Shown here: positions 1-9,289 of the stretch, piece by piece | Numbering within the stretch: the stretch's first letter is position 1 | How the letters are laid out: every line of letters begins with the position of its first letter | From: Hyphomonadaceae bacterium | GTDB lineage: Bacteria > Pseudomonadota > Alphaproteobacteria > Caulobacterales > Aquidulcibacteraceae | DNA length: 64,000 nt | Direction of reading: 5' to 3' | Assembly (NCBI GenBank): GCA_009773395.1 | Contig: WRPI01000004.1 | Coordinates: 1 to 64,000, forward strand | The notes under the pieces: model-generated | What the model was told of the DNA's origin: nothing | The model's database searches: none | The model's input: the letters and a program-made list of their open reading frames with translations, nothing else | Position numbers and translations under genes: made by a program

Positions 1-1
1 T

Positions 2-85
2 CCTTCTCCGCCACCACCGCCACCACCTCCACCACCACCTCCACCTCCTCCACCACCACCGCCACCACCGCCTCCACCAACCGGG
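2..85 (+). repeat. Polyproline-coding CCN microsatellite (24 Pro codons)
   Basis: Bases 8-79 are 24 uninterrupted CCN codons (CCA, CCG, CCT mixed; no CCC) in frame with the TadG-like gene. The mixed third positions show it is kept as a protein tract and is not a pure slippage repeat. A run this long should need EF-P for translation and probably acts as a stiff spacer ahead of the VWA region. Confidence 0.9.
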
Positions 86-1087
86 ATGGATGGTTATTGG
101 AAACCAAAGAGCGAACAAGCGAACCGCATGGCGCAACAAATGCGGCCGAATTTCACAACGCCAATGAGTAAAGCGACCAGACCTACTATTTTTGGTAATA
201 GAATCGCCAATACGCAGTCTGGTTGCTATAATTATGATTGTTCATATGACGAATGCGACCCAAATGTTGCGCGGATTTCCGGGAATTTATGTTGGCAGGA
301 AACTTACAAGAATTATGGAGCTGACCCCTATACCAAGGGTAGGCGTAATACGTTTTTGAAGACGGCTGAAAATTGTATTTATACTTGGGAATATTGCACA
401 TCTGCACCAATGCCTTCAATTGCGCGAGCTTCATGTGTCGCTGACCCAAATGAAATAGCCTGGAATAATGCGGGCGGTGCCTGGTGTGCGTGGGTTCCCG
501 TTACTAGCTGGACGACTTTTGATCCGACAACTGGGCCCAATATTAATTGCCCAATGCCAATGTTGGGCTTGTCTTCTAATCGTGGGCAAGTGCTTGCTAA
601 TATCAACCGCATGTCACCTGTTGTAGGCGGAACTCATGCTGATGTTGGCCTAAGATGGGGCGCGCGAACTCTGTCGCCGAGGTTGTCTTGGGGGCAGTTT
701 TTTGGAATTACTGGCCGCGAAGCAAGGGCTTGGCGCAGCCGTGACGTCAAAAAAGCGCTAATTCTTATTACTGATGGTGAAAACACACAAGCAAATGATT
801 TCCCAGGATTTTGGGGCTGCAGCGATACACTGGCGCCTGGTTGCACTGGCTCTCCCACTGCTGCGGAATTAAACACCCGCATGCTTGCTTGGTGCAGCAA
901 ACTAAATAATGATTGGGGAGTGGATGTTTATACTGTTGCGGTAAACATAAATAATGCAACTGCAGTAAACCTCTTGGCGCAATGTGCTGGTGACCCTGCG
1001 CGCGCATTTGCTGGTGACGCTTCAGAGCTGCAACGCCAACTTCGCGTCGTTGCCAGCCAATTGTTTGAACTTCATATCAAAGAATAG
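2..1087 (+). CDS. TadG-like pilus-assembly protein with VWA domain (5' truncated by window)
   Basis: This is the C-terminal part of a larger protein; the frame is open back to base 2, so the listed ATG at 86 is probably internal. Codons 3-26 of the visible frame are 24 consecutive prolines, preceded by PS and followed by TGMDGYW. Near the C-terminus VKKALILITDGEN is a von Willebrand factor A beta-strand and loop. The tail (DVYTVAV, LLAQCAGDP..AFAGDASELQRQLRVVASQL) closely resembles the end of alphaproteobacterial TadG/TadE-like Flp-pilus proteins, which end ..IA.QL..L.I.. as here. The cysteine-rich segment between the two (YNYDCSYDECDPN) is also seen in this group. The family is membrane-anchored and extracytoplasmic and takes part in tight-adherence pilus assembly. 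The N-terminal TadE anchor lies outside the window, so the name rests on the VWA tail. Confidence 0.75.
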   Translation, partial: PSPPPPPPPPPPPPPPPPPPPPPPPPTGMDGYWKPKSEQANRMAQQMRPNFTTPMSKATRPTIFGNRIANTQSGCYNYDCSYDECDPNVARISGNLCWQETYKNYGADPYTKGRRNTFLKTAENCIYTWEYCTSAPMPSIARASCVADPNEIAWNNAGGAWCAWVPVTSWTTFDPTTGPNINCPMPMLGLSSNRGQVLANINRMSPVVGGTHADVGLRWGARTLSPRLSWGQFFGITGREARAWRSRDVKKALILITDGENTQANDFPGFWGCSDTLAPGCTGSPTAAELNTRMLAWCSKLNNDWGVDVYTVAVNINNATAVNLLAQCAGDPARAFAGDASELQRQLRVVASQLFELHIKE

Positions 1088-1838
1088 TCCTAACTGTCTG
1101 TCGCAAAACTCGCCGCAGTGTTTCCAAATCTTGTGGCTCAGAAAGCCGATGATCTCCCGATTTAATAAGGGTCAGAGTGACATTATTGCTGCCAAAATTT
1201 TCCATCAATTTCGGCGATCTTTGCCAGGGCACGTCAGCATCTCTGCAGCCATGCAAAATATGAACGATGCCATCATAGTCGATTGATTTGTTCAATATCG
1301 AATTATTTCGGCCATCTTCTATTAGCGCTTTGGTAATAGGATAGCCCACTGCATCATAAGGGCTTGGACGCATCCAATAGCCTTGTTCCATTATTTCAGC
1401 TTTGACTCCGTCGCTGAATGTCACCCACATTAAGTCTTCGGTAAAATCGGGGGCGGGGGCAATTAGAACCAAAGCTTTAACACGCTCACAGTTCGCCATC
1501 GCTAATAGAATCGCGAGCCAAGCGCCCATTGAAGATCCCACCAAAATCAAATCGCCATTAGTATTGGCATCAATCATTTCTTGGCTTTCACTCAACCATT
1601 TAGAAATTGTCCCGTCTTCAAATTTGCCTTCCGAAGTTCCAGTGCCAGAATAATCAAAACGTAATGAAGCGAGACCATTTTCCCTCGCAAACTCGTCCAT
1701 AGCGGTGGCTTTTTGGCCCGCCATATCGGAATGAAACCCACAAAGCCAAACCAAAGTTGGGCTCTTGCCTTCGCGTTTTTTGAAACCAAGCCGATTGCCC
1801 GATTTTGATGCTAAATATTCGATTTCAATTTCACTCAT
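1077..1838 (-). CDS. Alpha/beta hydrolase (ABHD10-like serine hydrolase)
   Basis: Protein of 253 residues from the ATG at 1838; the track's longer GTG start at 1862 is less likely because AGGAG lies just upstream of the ATG. The nucleophile elbow GSSMG places the catalytic serine near residue 103. DADVPW and the late GDHRLSEPQ supply the likely acid and histidine. Early WLCGFHSDM is the oxyanion-hole strand. It resembles the ABHD10/palmitoyl-thioesterase-like group of cytosolic hydrolases; the substrate is unknown. Its stop overlaps the end of the TadG-like gene by 11 bases, tail to tail, and it is divergent from the glycosyltransferase gene. Confidence 0.8.
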   Translation of the reverse strand: MSEIEIEYLASKSGNRLGFKKREGKSPTLVWLCGFHSDMAGQKATAMDEFARENGLASLRFDYSGTGTSEGKFEDGTISKWLSESQEMIDANTNGDLILVGSSMGAWLAILLAMANCERVKALVLIAPAPDFTEDLMWVTFSDGVKAEIMEQGYWMRPSPYDAVGYPITKALIEDGRNNSILNKSIDYDGIVHILHGCRDADVPWQRSPKLMENFGSNNVTLTLIKSGDHRLSEPQDLETLRRVLRQTVRTIL

Positions 1839-1880
1839 GCAGCTAGTGACTCCTATGACCACATGATTTATTGCAACCTA

Positions 1881-3041
1881 ATGAGCAAGACAATTCTTCA
1901 AGTCATTCCCGAATTGCAAACTGGTGGTGCTGAGCGCACCGTATTGGAAGTGTCGCAAGCAATTATTGCGGCGGGCGGGACGGCAATTGTTTTCACAAAT
2001 GGTGGCCGCATGGAAGCCGAACTTGCGGCAATGGGCGGGATTATTATTCATGGCGATGCAAAATCAAAAAACCCATTTGTGATTTTGAAAACCAATGTCG
2101 ATAAATTGGTCGAAATTATCAAAAAGCATAAAGTTGACATTGTTCACGCTCGCTCTCGCGCGCCAGCAATTAGTGCTTATCTGGCAGCTAAAAAATGCAA
2201 TGTGCCATTTGTGACAACTTATCACGGAATTTACAAAGCCAATAATCCAATAAAGCGCTTTTACAATGGGATTATGACCAAGGGCGAAATTGTAATCGCC
2301 AATTCGGAATTCACCAAAGCCCATTTATTGGCGGAGCATAAAATTGACCCCAAAAAAGTTCGGGTGATTTATCGCGGTGTGGATTTTAATCGTTTCGATG
2401 GCGAAACGATTGCCGCAGCAAGGCGGGAAGCGCTAATTTCATCATGGGGCATTGGCCAAAATGACAAGCTGCCAAAAATCTTATTGCCTGCGCGCATCAC
2501 CGCGTGGAAGGGCCAAGAAACCTTGATTGAGGCTGCAAATATCCTGAAAAATAAGAATGTTTTGGCGCATTATGTCCTCGCTGGCGATGCCCAAGGACGC
2601 GATGAATATGTAGCTGCGCTATTGACGAAAATTCGAGCATTGGGGCTTGAAAAATATGTTCACTTGGTTGGGCATTGTAATGATGTACCCGCCGCAATCG
2701 CAATTTGCGATATTGTAACAACGCCGTCAATTGAACCCGAGGCTTTTGGCCGAACTGCTGCCGAAGCAGGGGCTATGGGACGACCAGTCGTTGCGTCAAA
2801 TCACGGTGGTGCGCGCGAAGTTGTTGTGCATGGTGAAACTGGATTCTTGATTGAACCTGGGGGCGCGCCTGAGCTCGCTAAATGGCTTGAATATTTGATT
2901 GAAATTGGCAAATCTGGAAGGGATGAAATTGGAACAGCGGGAAAAAACCGCGTCCAGAACATGTTCACCACCGGAAGCCTACAGGCAAAGACCTTGCAAA
3001 TATATGATGAATTGATAAGTGATACGCGCACGCCTAATTAA
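1881..3041 (+). CDS. Glycosyltransferase family 4 (GT-B fold)
   Basis: About 386 residues if begun at MSKTILQVIPELQTGGAERTV (ATG 1881), where the family's usual N-terminus begins; an in-frame ATG at 1863 would add six residues, and neither has a strong Shine-Dalgarno. The TGGAE loop near the N-terminus, the donor-binding PARITAWKGQE near residue 204, and the EPEAFGRTAAEAGAMGRPVV block with the E-x7-E motif are hallmarks of GT4 retaining nucleotide-sugar transferases. The gene is followed nine bases later by a GT9 gene, which suggests a pair building lipopolysaccharide core or another surface glycan in the cytoplasm. The exact sugar cannot be read from the sequence. Confidence 0.88.
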   Translation: MSKTILQVIPELQTGGAERTVLEVSQAIIAAGGTAIVFTNGGRMEAELAAMGGIIIHGDAKSKNPFVILKTNVDKLVEIIKKHKVDIVHARSRAPAISAYLAAKKCNVPFVTTYHGIYKANNPIKRFYNGIMTKGEIVIANSEFTKAHLLAEHKIDPKKVRVIYRGVDFNRFDGETIAAARREALISSWGIGQNDKLPKILLPARITAWKGQETLIEAANILKNKNVLAHYVLAGDAQGRDEYVAALLTKIRALGLEKYVHLVGHCNDVPAAIAICDIVTTPSIEPEAFGRTAAEAGAMGRPVVASNHGGAREVVVHGETGFLIEPGGAPELAKWLEYLIEIGKSGRDEIGTAGKNRVQNMFTTGSLQAKTLQIYDELISDTRTPN

Positions 3042-3050
3042 ATTGGACGA

Positions 3051-4046
3051 ATGATGAAACAAAATGCTGTAAGAAGCGACATTGATAGAGTGCTTATTAT
3101 CGCCTTGGGCAGTATGGGCGATATTGTGCTATCGCTTGCCGCAATTGAAGCCATAAGGAATTATCATAGAGATGCGCATATAGTGCTTTTCACCCAGCCT
3201 GGGATGAAACGGTTTTTGACGCCATGTCCCTTTATTGACGAGCTTGTTACAAATTGGGAGCCGCACGGAACTGGTGAAGCCCTAAACAATATTGGTCAGA
3301 TGCAAAGCGCCAATTTCGACATGGTCTATGATTTGGTGGGCAATGAAGTCACAGCCGCCATTTTCAAGCGTTTTTGGCCAAAAAAACCCAAATGGTCTGG
3401 CGTAGTGCCCAATTGTTCGCACCCTCACATTGATAGAATGCGGCAAAAATTGCATTTATTGGATCGTCACGCCGAACAATTATGGTTGTGTGGAATCGGG
3501 CCAAGCCAAGGATATTCAGTTGGTGCCAGTCCTTTGCCAAAACTCAATTGGTGTGAAGACGAAATCGAAAAAAGTGAATTTGGGCCAAAATCAATAAAAT
3601 TAGATTTCCCATATGCTATTATTGCCCCCGAGGGCCCAGCAGATGAGCCGCATAAGGCATGGCCTATTGGTCGCTATATTGAACTTGCAAAAGCAGTATT
3701 AGAAATGGGACTAAAACCAATTATTGTCGGTGGCCCACAAGCATTTTCGATGGGGAACGGAATTAGGGGCAGCGTGCCCGAGGCTTTGGATTTGGTAACT
3801 CGCCTTGATGTTTTTGGCTTGATTGGAATAATGAAAGGCGCGAGCCTGATTTTGGGTTCAAACAGCGATTACACAACAATTGGTGGTGTGTTGGGCGCGC
3901 CGGTGGTAAGTATTATTAACCCAGTGGGCGCGAATATTAAGACGCTAGCCCCACGCGGGCCTTTGACGGTAAGTCTAGTCGCCCGAGATTTCAAAGACAT
4001 ACGGATTGATCAAGTAATGGCGGCTGCACGCGCTGTTATGGAATAG
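3051..4046 (+). CDS. Glycosyltransferase family 9 (heptosyltransferase-like)
   Basis: A 331-residue protein with the GT9 N-terminal motif RVLIIALGSMGDIVLSLAAIEAIR and the C-terminal region APEGPADEPHKAWPIGRYIELAKAV...IIVGGP, matching the ADP-heptose transferase fold of LPS core assembly (WaaF/WaaC-like). TTIGGVLGAPVVSIINP is the usual donor-site end. Two ATGs are adjacent (3051 and 3054); either may start. It sits directly behind the GT4 gene and probably shares its transcript. GT9 also includes non-heptose transferases, so the donor is uncertain. Confidence 0.85.
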   Translation: MMKQNAVRSDIDRVLIIALGSMGDIVLSLAAIEAIRNYHRDAHIVLFTQPGMKRFLTPCPFIDELVTNWEPHGTGEALNNIGQMQSANFDMVYDLVGNEVTAAIFKRFWPKKPKWSGVVPNCSHPHIDRMRQKLHLLDRHAEQLWLCGIGPSQGYSVGASPLPKLNWCEDEIEKSEFGPKSIKLDFPYAIIAPEGPADEPHKAWPIGRYIELAKAVLEMGLKPIIVGGPQAFSMGNGIRGSVPEALDLVTRLDVFGLIGIMKGASLILGSNSDYTTIGGVLGAPVVSIINPVGANIKTLAPRGPLTVSLVARDFKDIRIDQVMAAARAVME

Positions 4047-4164
4047 TGAAATCGTATTTTGGCAAATAGCGCGACTTTTGCGCTACATTTCGGTAATAAT
4101 ATTGCTATAAGAAGTAGAGAACACTTGAAGCATTTGAATTGAGTGTTAAAGCAGAGTGCTTGAA

Positions 4165-4185
4165 GCCTAAAACACTGGTTTAGGC
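4165..4185 (+). promoter_or_regulatory. Hairpin in the infC leader
   Basis: GCCTAAA and TTTAGGC form a perfect 7-bp stem with a 7-nt loop, ending ten bases before the infC Shine-Dalgarno GGAGAG (4196-4201). It may tune access to the AUA start; role inferred from position only. Confidence 0.4.
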
Positions 4186-4207
4186 GTTTGATAATGGAGA
4201 GAACAAC

Positions 4208-4750
4208 ATAAGACGACCAACCGCTGCACAGCCCGCCGCAAAAGATGGGCCCCGCGTAAACGAAGAAATACGCGCTTCAACTGTTCTATTGATTGACGAA
4301 CAAGGCGAAAAACAAGGCGAAATGTCATTGGAAGCAGCTTTGTCGCTGGCACAAACGGCAGGGCTCGACTTAGTTGAAATAGTTGCCACCGCCAATCCAC
4401 CTGTCACCAAAATAATGGATTATGGCAAATTCAAATTTCAAGAGCAAAAAAAGCGCAATGAAGCACGTAAGCGGCAGAAAATTGTTGAACTTAAAGAAGT
4501 TAAACTTCGTCCGATGATTGATATTCACGATTATCAAGTAAAAACCAAAGCTATGCACAGATTTTTCGCCGAAGGTGACAAAGTTAAAGTCACTATGCGC
4601 TTTCGTGGACGCGAAATGGCGCATCAACATTTGGGACTGGATCTTTTGGTTCGCCTCAAAAACGATTTCGCTGACACCGCTAAAGTCGAGGCTGAACCGA
4701 GGCTTGAGGGTCGGCAAATGACAATGGTGATGGCGCCAAAAAATTCATAA
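4208..4750 (+). CDS. infC: Translation initiation factor IF-3, AUA start codon
   Basis: The track begins at an internal TTG (4289), but the family-typical N-terminus [23 protein letters not shown] is encoded upstream in the same frame. It starts at ATA 4208, six bases behind GGAGAG. The in-frame stop at 4181 and the absence of ATG, GTG or TTG between it and 4208 leave ATA as the best start, giving 180 residues. The IF-3 N domain ([26 protein letters not shown]), the linker rich in K/R, and the C domain ([38 protein letters not shown]) are intact. IF-3 binds the 30S subunit and rejects non-canonical starts, so a rare start on its own gene allows autoregulation, as is known for other bacteria. 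rpmI-rplT do not follow; glnD does. Confidence 0.92.
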   Translation: MRRPTAAQPAAKDGPRVNEEIRASTVLLIDEQGEKQGEMSLEAALSLAQTAGLDLVEIVATANPPVTKIMDYGKFKFQEQKKRNEARKRQKIVELKEVKLRPMIDIHDYQVKTKAMHRFFAEGDKVKVTMRFRGREMAHQHLGLDLLVRLKNDFADTAKVEAEPRLEGRQMTMVMAPKNS

Positions 4751-4805
4751 TTGCCACTAATTTCATCATTTGAAAACGGTTGCCAAAACGAAAGCCTAAT
4801 TCTAA

Positions 4806-7700
4806 ATGGCGATTTTGCACAAAGCCAAGTCAAAACGCGCAGACTCGAAAAAAGATGAGCTTGCTTCAACAAGTCTGCATGAAGACAAGTTGAAACGTGC
4901 CAAATTAAAGCCGTGGAAAATCGCCGATGTAATAGATGGCAGGAATCTGCGGGTTCAACTTAGTGCCGCAGCACAGGATTTGCGCGGCAATAATGATGCA
5001 TTGAGGGCGCGCGTCTTATATTTGCTCAAAGGTGCTTTGTTTCGTGGACGCCTAATTGCGCACGAACGGCTTGATGCTGGTGCGGGCGGCATTGATTGCG
5101 CCGAATTATTATCTGCGGTGCAAGATGAAGTCATCGCTGCGCTTTATGACTTCGCCATAACCCATATTTTTCGCGTTCATAACCGAAGCGCAGTTGAACG
5201 AGTTAGTATTTGCGCAACTGGCGGTTATGGGCGTTACGCGCTGGCTCCATCTTCGGATGTTGATTTGCTATTCATTCGGCCCACGAAAGATGCAATTTGG
5301 GCAGAAAGCGTAATTGAATATATCCTTTATATGATGTGGGACATGGGCTTAAAAGTCGGCCATGCATCCCGAACCGTGCCGCAATGTTTGCGCAGTGCCA
5401 AAGACGATTTTACAATCCGCACCGCGGTGCTCGAGATGCGCTTTATTTGTGGCGACCAGCCGCTGTTCGATGAACTGGAGAAACGGCTTAAGGCCGAGCT
5501 TTTCCACAATACTGGCACCGAGTTTATCGCCGCGAAATTGGCAGAACGAGACCTTCGCCATGCGAGATCTGGCGAAAGCCGATATATGGTTGAACCCAAT
5601 ATAAAAGATGGCAAAGGTGGCTTAAGAGATATCCATACGATGTTTTGGATTGCCAAATATATTCACGGCATTAATGACCCCCAAGATTATGTTAAAAAGG
5701 GCCTGTTTTCAAAAGAGCAAATCAAAGCGTTTGTGAATGCAACTGAATTTCTGTGGACGGTTCGTTGTCATTTGCATTTCCTAACTGGTCGCGCCGAGGA
5801 AAGGCTGACTTTCGATCTTCAACCCGAAATGGCAAGATTGATGGGATATGGCGACCGCGCAGATAATCCGGCAGTTGAACGATTCATGAAAAGGTTTTTT
5901 CTTGTTACCAAAGAAGTCGGTTCATTGACACGGATTATGAGTGCAAAGTTGGAAGTCGATTATCTCAAGCAAGCGCCAAAAGGGCTTTCGCGTTGGTTTG
6001 GGGCGCGGCCAAAGCGATTGGTTGATAAGAGATTTATTGTCGAAACGGGTCGGATTGGTTTTGCCAATTTGGACATTCCTAAACATGATAGCCTTGCCAT
6101 GATTTCGTTGTTTTTAGAGGCCGATAGATCCAATTTGGACATAGACCCCGCGAGCTTGGCAATCGTCGCCCAACGCGCCCCGCATGATTTGAAATTGGCG
6201 GGCAATCCGCAAGCCAAAAAATTATTCCTGCAAATAATGGAATCGAAAAACGGCCCAGCGCCAATGCTTAATTTGATGAATGAATGCGGGCTTTTGGGGC
6301 GAATGGTCCCTGAATTTGGACGTATCGTCGGGCAAACTCAGTTTAATATGTATCACCATTACACCGTCGATGAGCATACATTACGAGCAGTGCAAATATT
6401 GGGTGAAGTCGAACATGGCAAATACAAACTGGAACTGCCGTTAGCAACCGATATTTTCCCAAAAATCCTTAATCGCCGCGCACTTTTTCTGGCTATGCTG
6501 TTGCACGATGTCGGCAAAGGCGAAGGTGATCAGCAAATATTGGGGGCCAAAGCGACAAGATTGGCGTGCAAGCGCCTTGGTGTTGATGATGATGAAACCG
6601 AATTGGCCGCATGGCTGGTTGGCCATCATCTAATAATGTCTGATGTCGCCCAAAAACGTGATTTGGGCGACCCAACCACCATTGTTAAATTTGCCGAAGC
6701 CGTGGAGAGCCTTGAAAAATTGCGACTGTTACTGGTCTTAACTGTTGCCGATATTCGCGCGGTTGGCCCTGGGGTTTGGAATGATTGGAAAGCGCAATTA
6801 TTGCGCGATCTCTATAAAATTACAGAAGCAGTTTTGCGTGGTGGGCGCACCGATGAAGCAATGGCCCATGGCGTGTTGGCGGCGCAAGCGGATATGACGC
6901 GCAGCGCTGTATTGAAAGACCCAACAACGTCCGAATGGTTTTCTACGCTTGATAATTCATATTGGCTTGGCTTCGATGAAAACCAGCATTTATGGCATCA
7001 AGCGGAAATAAAAACCGCGCTCACAAGCGAAAAATTAAGTTATGTCGGTTCACGCTTTGCCAATAATCGTGGCGCTACCGAAATTCTGGTATTAGCGCCA
7101 GACCGTGCGGGTTTATTTTCGTCAATCGCGGCAGTTTTTGCACGGCACGGCGCAAATGTTCTTGATGCCCGCATTTTTACTTCACGGGCCGGGCAAGCGT
7201 TTGATATATTCGCAATTCAAGACAGCCAAAATGCAGCTTATGGCGCGCATGACAATAGGCTGATTGATGCGCTTAAGAAGGAAATTCTTAGCGCTTTAGA
7301 CGAAAATTACCAAGCAAAACCTGTGACACAAGCATCGCCCACGCGCCGCCAAGCCGCATTTAGAGTTGAGCCATTTGTGTTGATAGATAATGAGGCATCC
7401 AATTATGATAGTGTTATTGAGGTTTCGGGGCTTGATCGAACTGGGCTTTTGGCGGATTTGGCGCAGAAACTACATGATGAAGCCCTCAATATTACTTCGG
7501 CTCATATTGGCGGCATTGGCGAGCGCGCCCATGATGCTTTTTATGTGCGAACTTTAGACGGTATGAAATTGCTAGATAAAACTAGGCAAGCTCGCCTTAA
7601 AAATGCACTATATGACGTTTTACGTGCCTATGAACCCGACGCGCCATTGATTGTTGCAAAACGAAAACTGGCACGCGCCCGTGCTTCAACTCGAAGATAA
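4806..7700 (+). CDS. glnD: Bifunctional uridylyltransferase/uridylyl-removing enzyme of PII
   Basis: 964 residues, normal length for GlnD. In order: nucleotidyltransferase core with GGYGRYALAPSSDVDLL (about residue 140), the PII-UTase helical region with KDGKGGLRDIHT, an HD phosphohydrolase domain with LLHDVGKGEGDQ (about 565), and two C-terminal ACT domains (TEILVLAPDRAGLFSSIAAV near 758 and VIEVSGLDRTGLLADLAQKL near 865). The enzyme uridylylates PII when glutamine is scarce and removes UMP when glutamine binds the ACT domains, so it is the cytosolic nitrogen sensor. No glnB or glnK is in the window. It is followed eight bases later by murJ, a neighbour order common in alphaproteobacteria. 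Confidence 0.97.
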   Translation: MAILHKAKSKRADSKKDELASTSLHEDKLKRAKLKPWKIADVIDGRNLRVQLSAAAQDLRGNNDALRARVLYLLKGALFRGRLIAHERLDAGAGGIDCAELLSAVQDEVIAALYDFAITHIFRVHNRSAVERVSICATGGYGRYALAPSSDVDLLFIRPTKDAIWAESVIEYILYMMWDMGLKVGHASRTVPQCLRSAKDDFTIRTAVLEMRFICGDQPLFDELEKRLKAELFHNTGTEFIAAKLAERDLRHARSGESRYMVEPNIKDGKGGLRDIHTMFWIAKYIHGINDPQDYVKKGLFSKEQIKAFVNATEFLWTVRCHLHFLTGRAEERLTFDLQPEMARLMGYGDRADNPAVERFMKRFFLVTKEVGSLTRIMSAKLEVDYLKQAPKGLSRWFGARPKRLVDKRFIVETGRIGFANLDIPKHDSLAMISLFLEADRSNLDIDPASLAIVAQRAPHDLKLAGNPQAKKLFLQIMESKNGPAPMLNLMNECGLLGRMVPEFGRIVGQTQFNMYHHYTVDEHTLRAVQILGEVEHGKYKLELPLATDIFPKILNRRALFLAMLLHDVGKGEGDQQILGAKATRLACKRLGVDDDETELAAWLVGHHLIMSDVAQKRDLGDPTTIVKFAEAVESLEKLRLLLVLTVADIRAVGPGVWNDWKAQLLRDLYKITEAVLRGGRTDEAMAHGVLAAQADMTRSAVLKDPTTSEWFSTLDNSYWLGFDENQHLWHQAEIKTALTSEKLSYVGSRFANNRGATEILVLAPDRAGLFSSIAAVFARHGANVLDARIFTSRAGQAFDIFAIQDSQNAAYGAHDNRLIDALKKEILSALDENYQAKPVTQASPTRRQAAFRVEPFVLIDNEASNYDSVIEVSGLDRTGLLADLAQKLHDEALNITSAHIGGIGERAHDAFYVRTLDGMKLLDKTRQARLKNALYDVLRAYEPDAPLIVAKRKLARARASTRR

Positions 7701-7708
7701 AGGTCAAA

Positions 7709-9289
7709 ATGTCACTCGTTCGCAACACTTTTGTTCAAGCCAGTTTCACGCTTCTAAGCCGTCTATTCGGCTATATTCGCGATAGAATAATTTCGAATTA
7801 TATGGGCGCAGGCTATATTGGCGATGCTTTTGCCACTGCACAAATGTTCCCAAATTTATTTCGTCGCATATTGGCCGAAGGCGCATTCTCACAAGCATTT
7901 GTTCCAATTTACGCCAAAGCAACCACCGAGCGCGGCAAGGATGGCGCCGAAATCATGGCGACCGAAGCTCTTTCCATGCTTACGCTGGTATCTGTGATTA
8001 TTACAATTGTCGCGCAAATCGCCATGCCCTGGATTATGCTACTGATACACACTGGCTATAAGGATGATGCAACCGCTTTTAATTTGGCGATTATTTTGAC
8101 GCAAATCACCATGCCATATTTGGTGGGTATGGCGCTCAGTTCTTTATTCGCTGGTATATTAAATACTGCGGGCAAATTTGCACTTTCCGCCGCCGCGCCA
8201 ACGCTTTTGAACATTTCAATTTTGCTTGCGGTTATTTTCACCAAAACGCCCGAGCAAGCCGCCCTAAATGGCGCGATTGCAATTGCAGTGGCCGGAGTAT
8301 TGCAAGCCGCCATGCTTTATTGGGGTTGCCGAAATATGGGTGTGAAAATTGCTTTTCGTGTGCCAAAAATCACTCCTGATGTTAAGTTAATTTTGGGAGT
8401 AATGGGGCCAGCTGTCATCGCAGGGTCGGCGACACAGATTAATGTTTTTGTGTCCCAAGCACTTTCTAGTTTTGAAGTTGGTGCAAAATCTTGGCTTTAC
8501 GCCGCCGATAGGCTCTACCAATTACCACTGGGCCTAATTGGGGTTGCAATTGGTGTCGCCTTATTGCCGCGCCTTGCCAAGGCGGTTGCGAATATTGATG
8601 ACAAGCGAGAAGACATTGATGCCATCAATGAAAGTTTCGTGCTCTCAATGTCACTTACTTTGCCAGCCGCCGCCGCACTTTTATGCATTCCGTTTTTTCT
8701 TATGTATGGCTTTTGGGCGGGCGGTGAATTCAAAACCAGTGACGCACAAAATACGGCGAACGCCCTTTTCCACTATGCCTGGGGGGTTCCCGCTTTTGTT
8801 TTGATACGCATATTAGCGCCGCCATTTTTCGCCCGCCAAGACACCAAATCGCCGATGAATTTCGCGCTTGTCGGGGTTGCATCTAATGTCATTATTGGGG
8901 CCTGTCTTTTCTATTTTTTCCATAAAAATTATAATAGCGGCTATATTGGGCTTGCAATTGGCACTAGTGCTGCGGCATGGATTAATACGATTTTATTGGT
9001 GGCTACATTGATAAATCGCAAATGGTGGCGGTTTGATAAATGGGTGGTTGGGCGAATTGCTCGTGTATTTTTGGCAACCATCATAATGGCTGGATTTTTG
9101 CTTTTTGCGGGACAAAATCAAGATTTGATAATTTCATGGTTTTCGTGGGCAAAAATATTGGGCAAGTCTATATCTAAGGAACTTGCGATTCTTGTCGTAT
9201 GCGGTTTGGGTTTTACTGTTTATGGCGTGGCTGCGCTTTTCACCAAAGCATTGACAATTTCTGATTTGAAGGCTTTAGCAAGGCCATGA
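7709..9289 (+). CDS. murJ: Lipid II flippase MurJ (MviN family)
   Basis: 526 residues, highly hydrophobic with about 14 membrane spans. The N-terminus [67 protein letters not shown] is diagnostic for MurJ, including the conserved arginines of the central cavity. It flips lipid II across the inner membrane for peptidoglycan synthesis. It sits between glnD and trpS; its last codon overlaps the trpS start (ATGA), so translation of the two is probably coupled. Confidence 0.96.
   Translation: MSLVRNTFVQASFTLLSRLFGYIRDRIISNYMGAGYIGDAFATAQMFPNLFRRILAEGAFSQAFVPIYAKATTERGKDGAEIMATEALSMLTLVSVIITIVAQIAMPWIMLLIHTGYKDDATAFNLAIILTQITMPYLVGMALSSLFAGILNTAGKFALSAAAPTLLNISILLAVIFTKTPEQAALNGAIAIAVAGVLQAAMLYWGCRNMGVKIAFRVPKITPDVKLILGVMGPAVIAGSATQINVFVSQALSSFEVGAKSWLYAADRLYQLPLGLIGVAIGVALLPRLAKAVANIDDKREDIDAINESFVLSMSLTLPAAAALLCIPFFLMYGFWAGGEFKTSDAQNTANALFHYAWGVPAFVLIRILAPPFFARQDTKSPMNFALVGVASNVIIGACLFYFFHKNYNSGYIGLAIGTSAAAWINTILLVATLINRKWWRFDKWVVGRIARVFLATIIMAGFLLFAGQNQDLIISWFSWAKILGKSISKELAILVVCGLGFTVYGVAALFTKALTISDLKALARP

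Noticed and set aside
4370-4717. 115-residue minus-strand ORF inside infC
   Set aside because: It is the antisense shadow of infC, with no family signature or ribosome-binding site.
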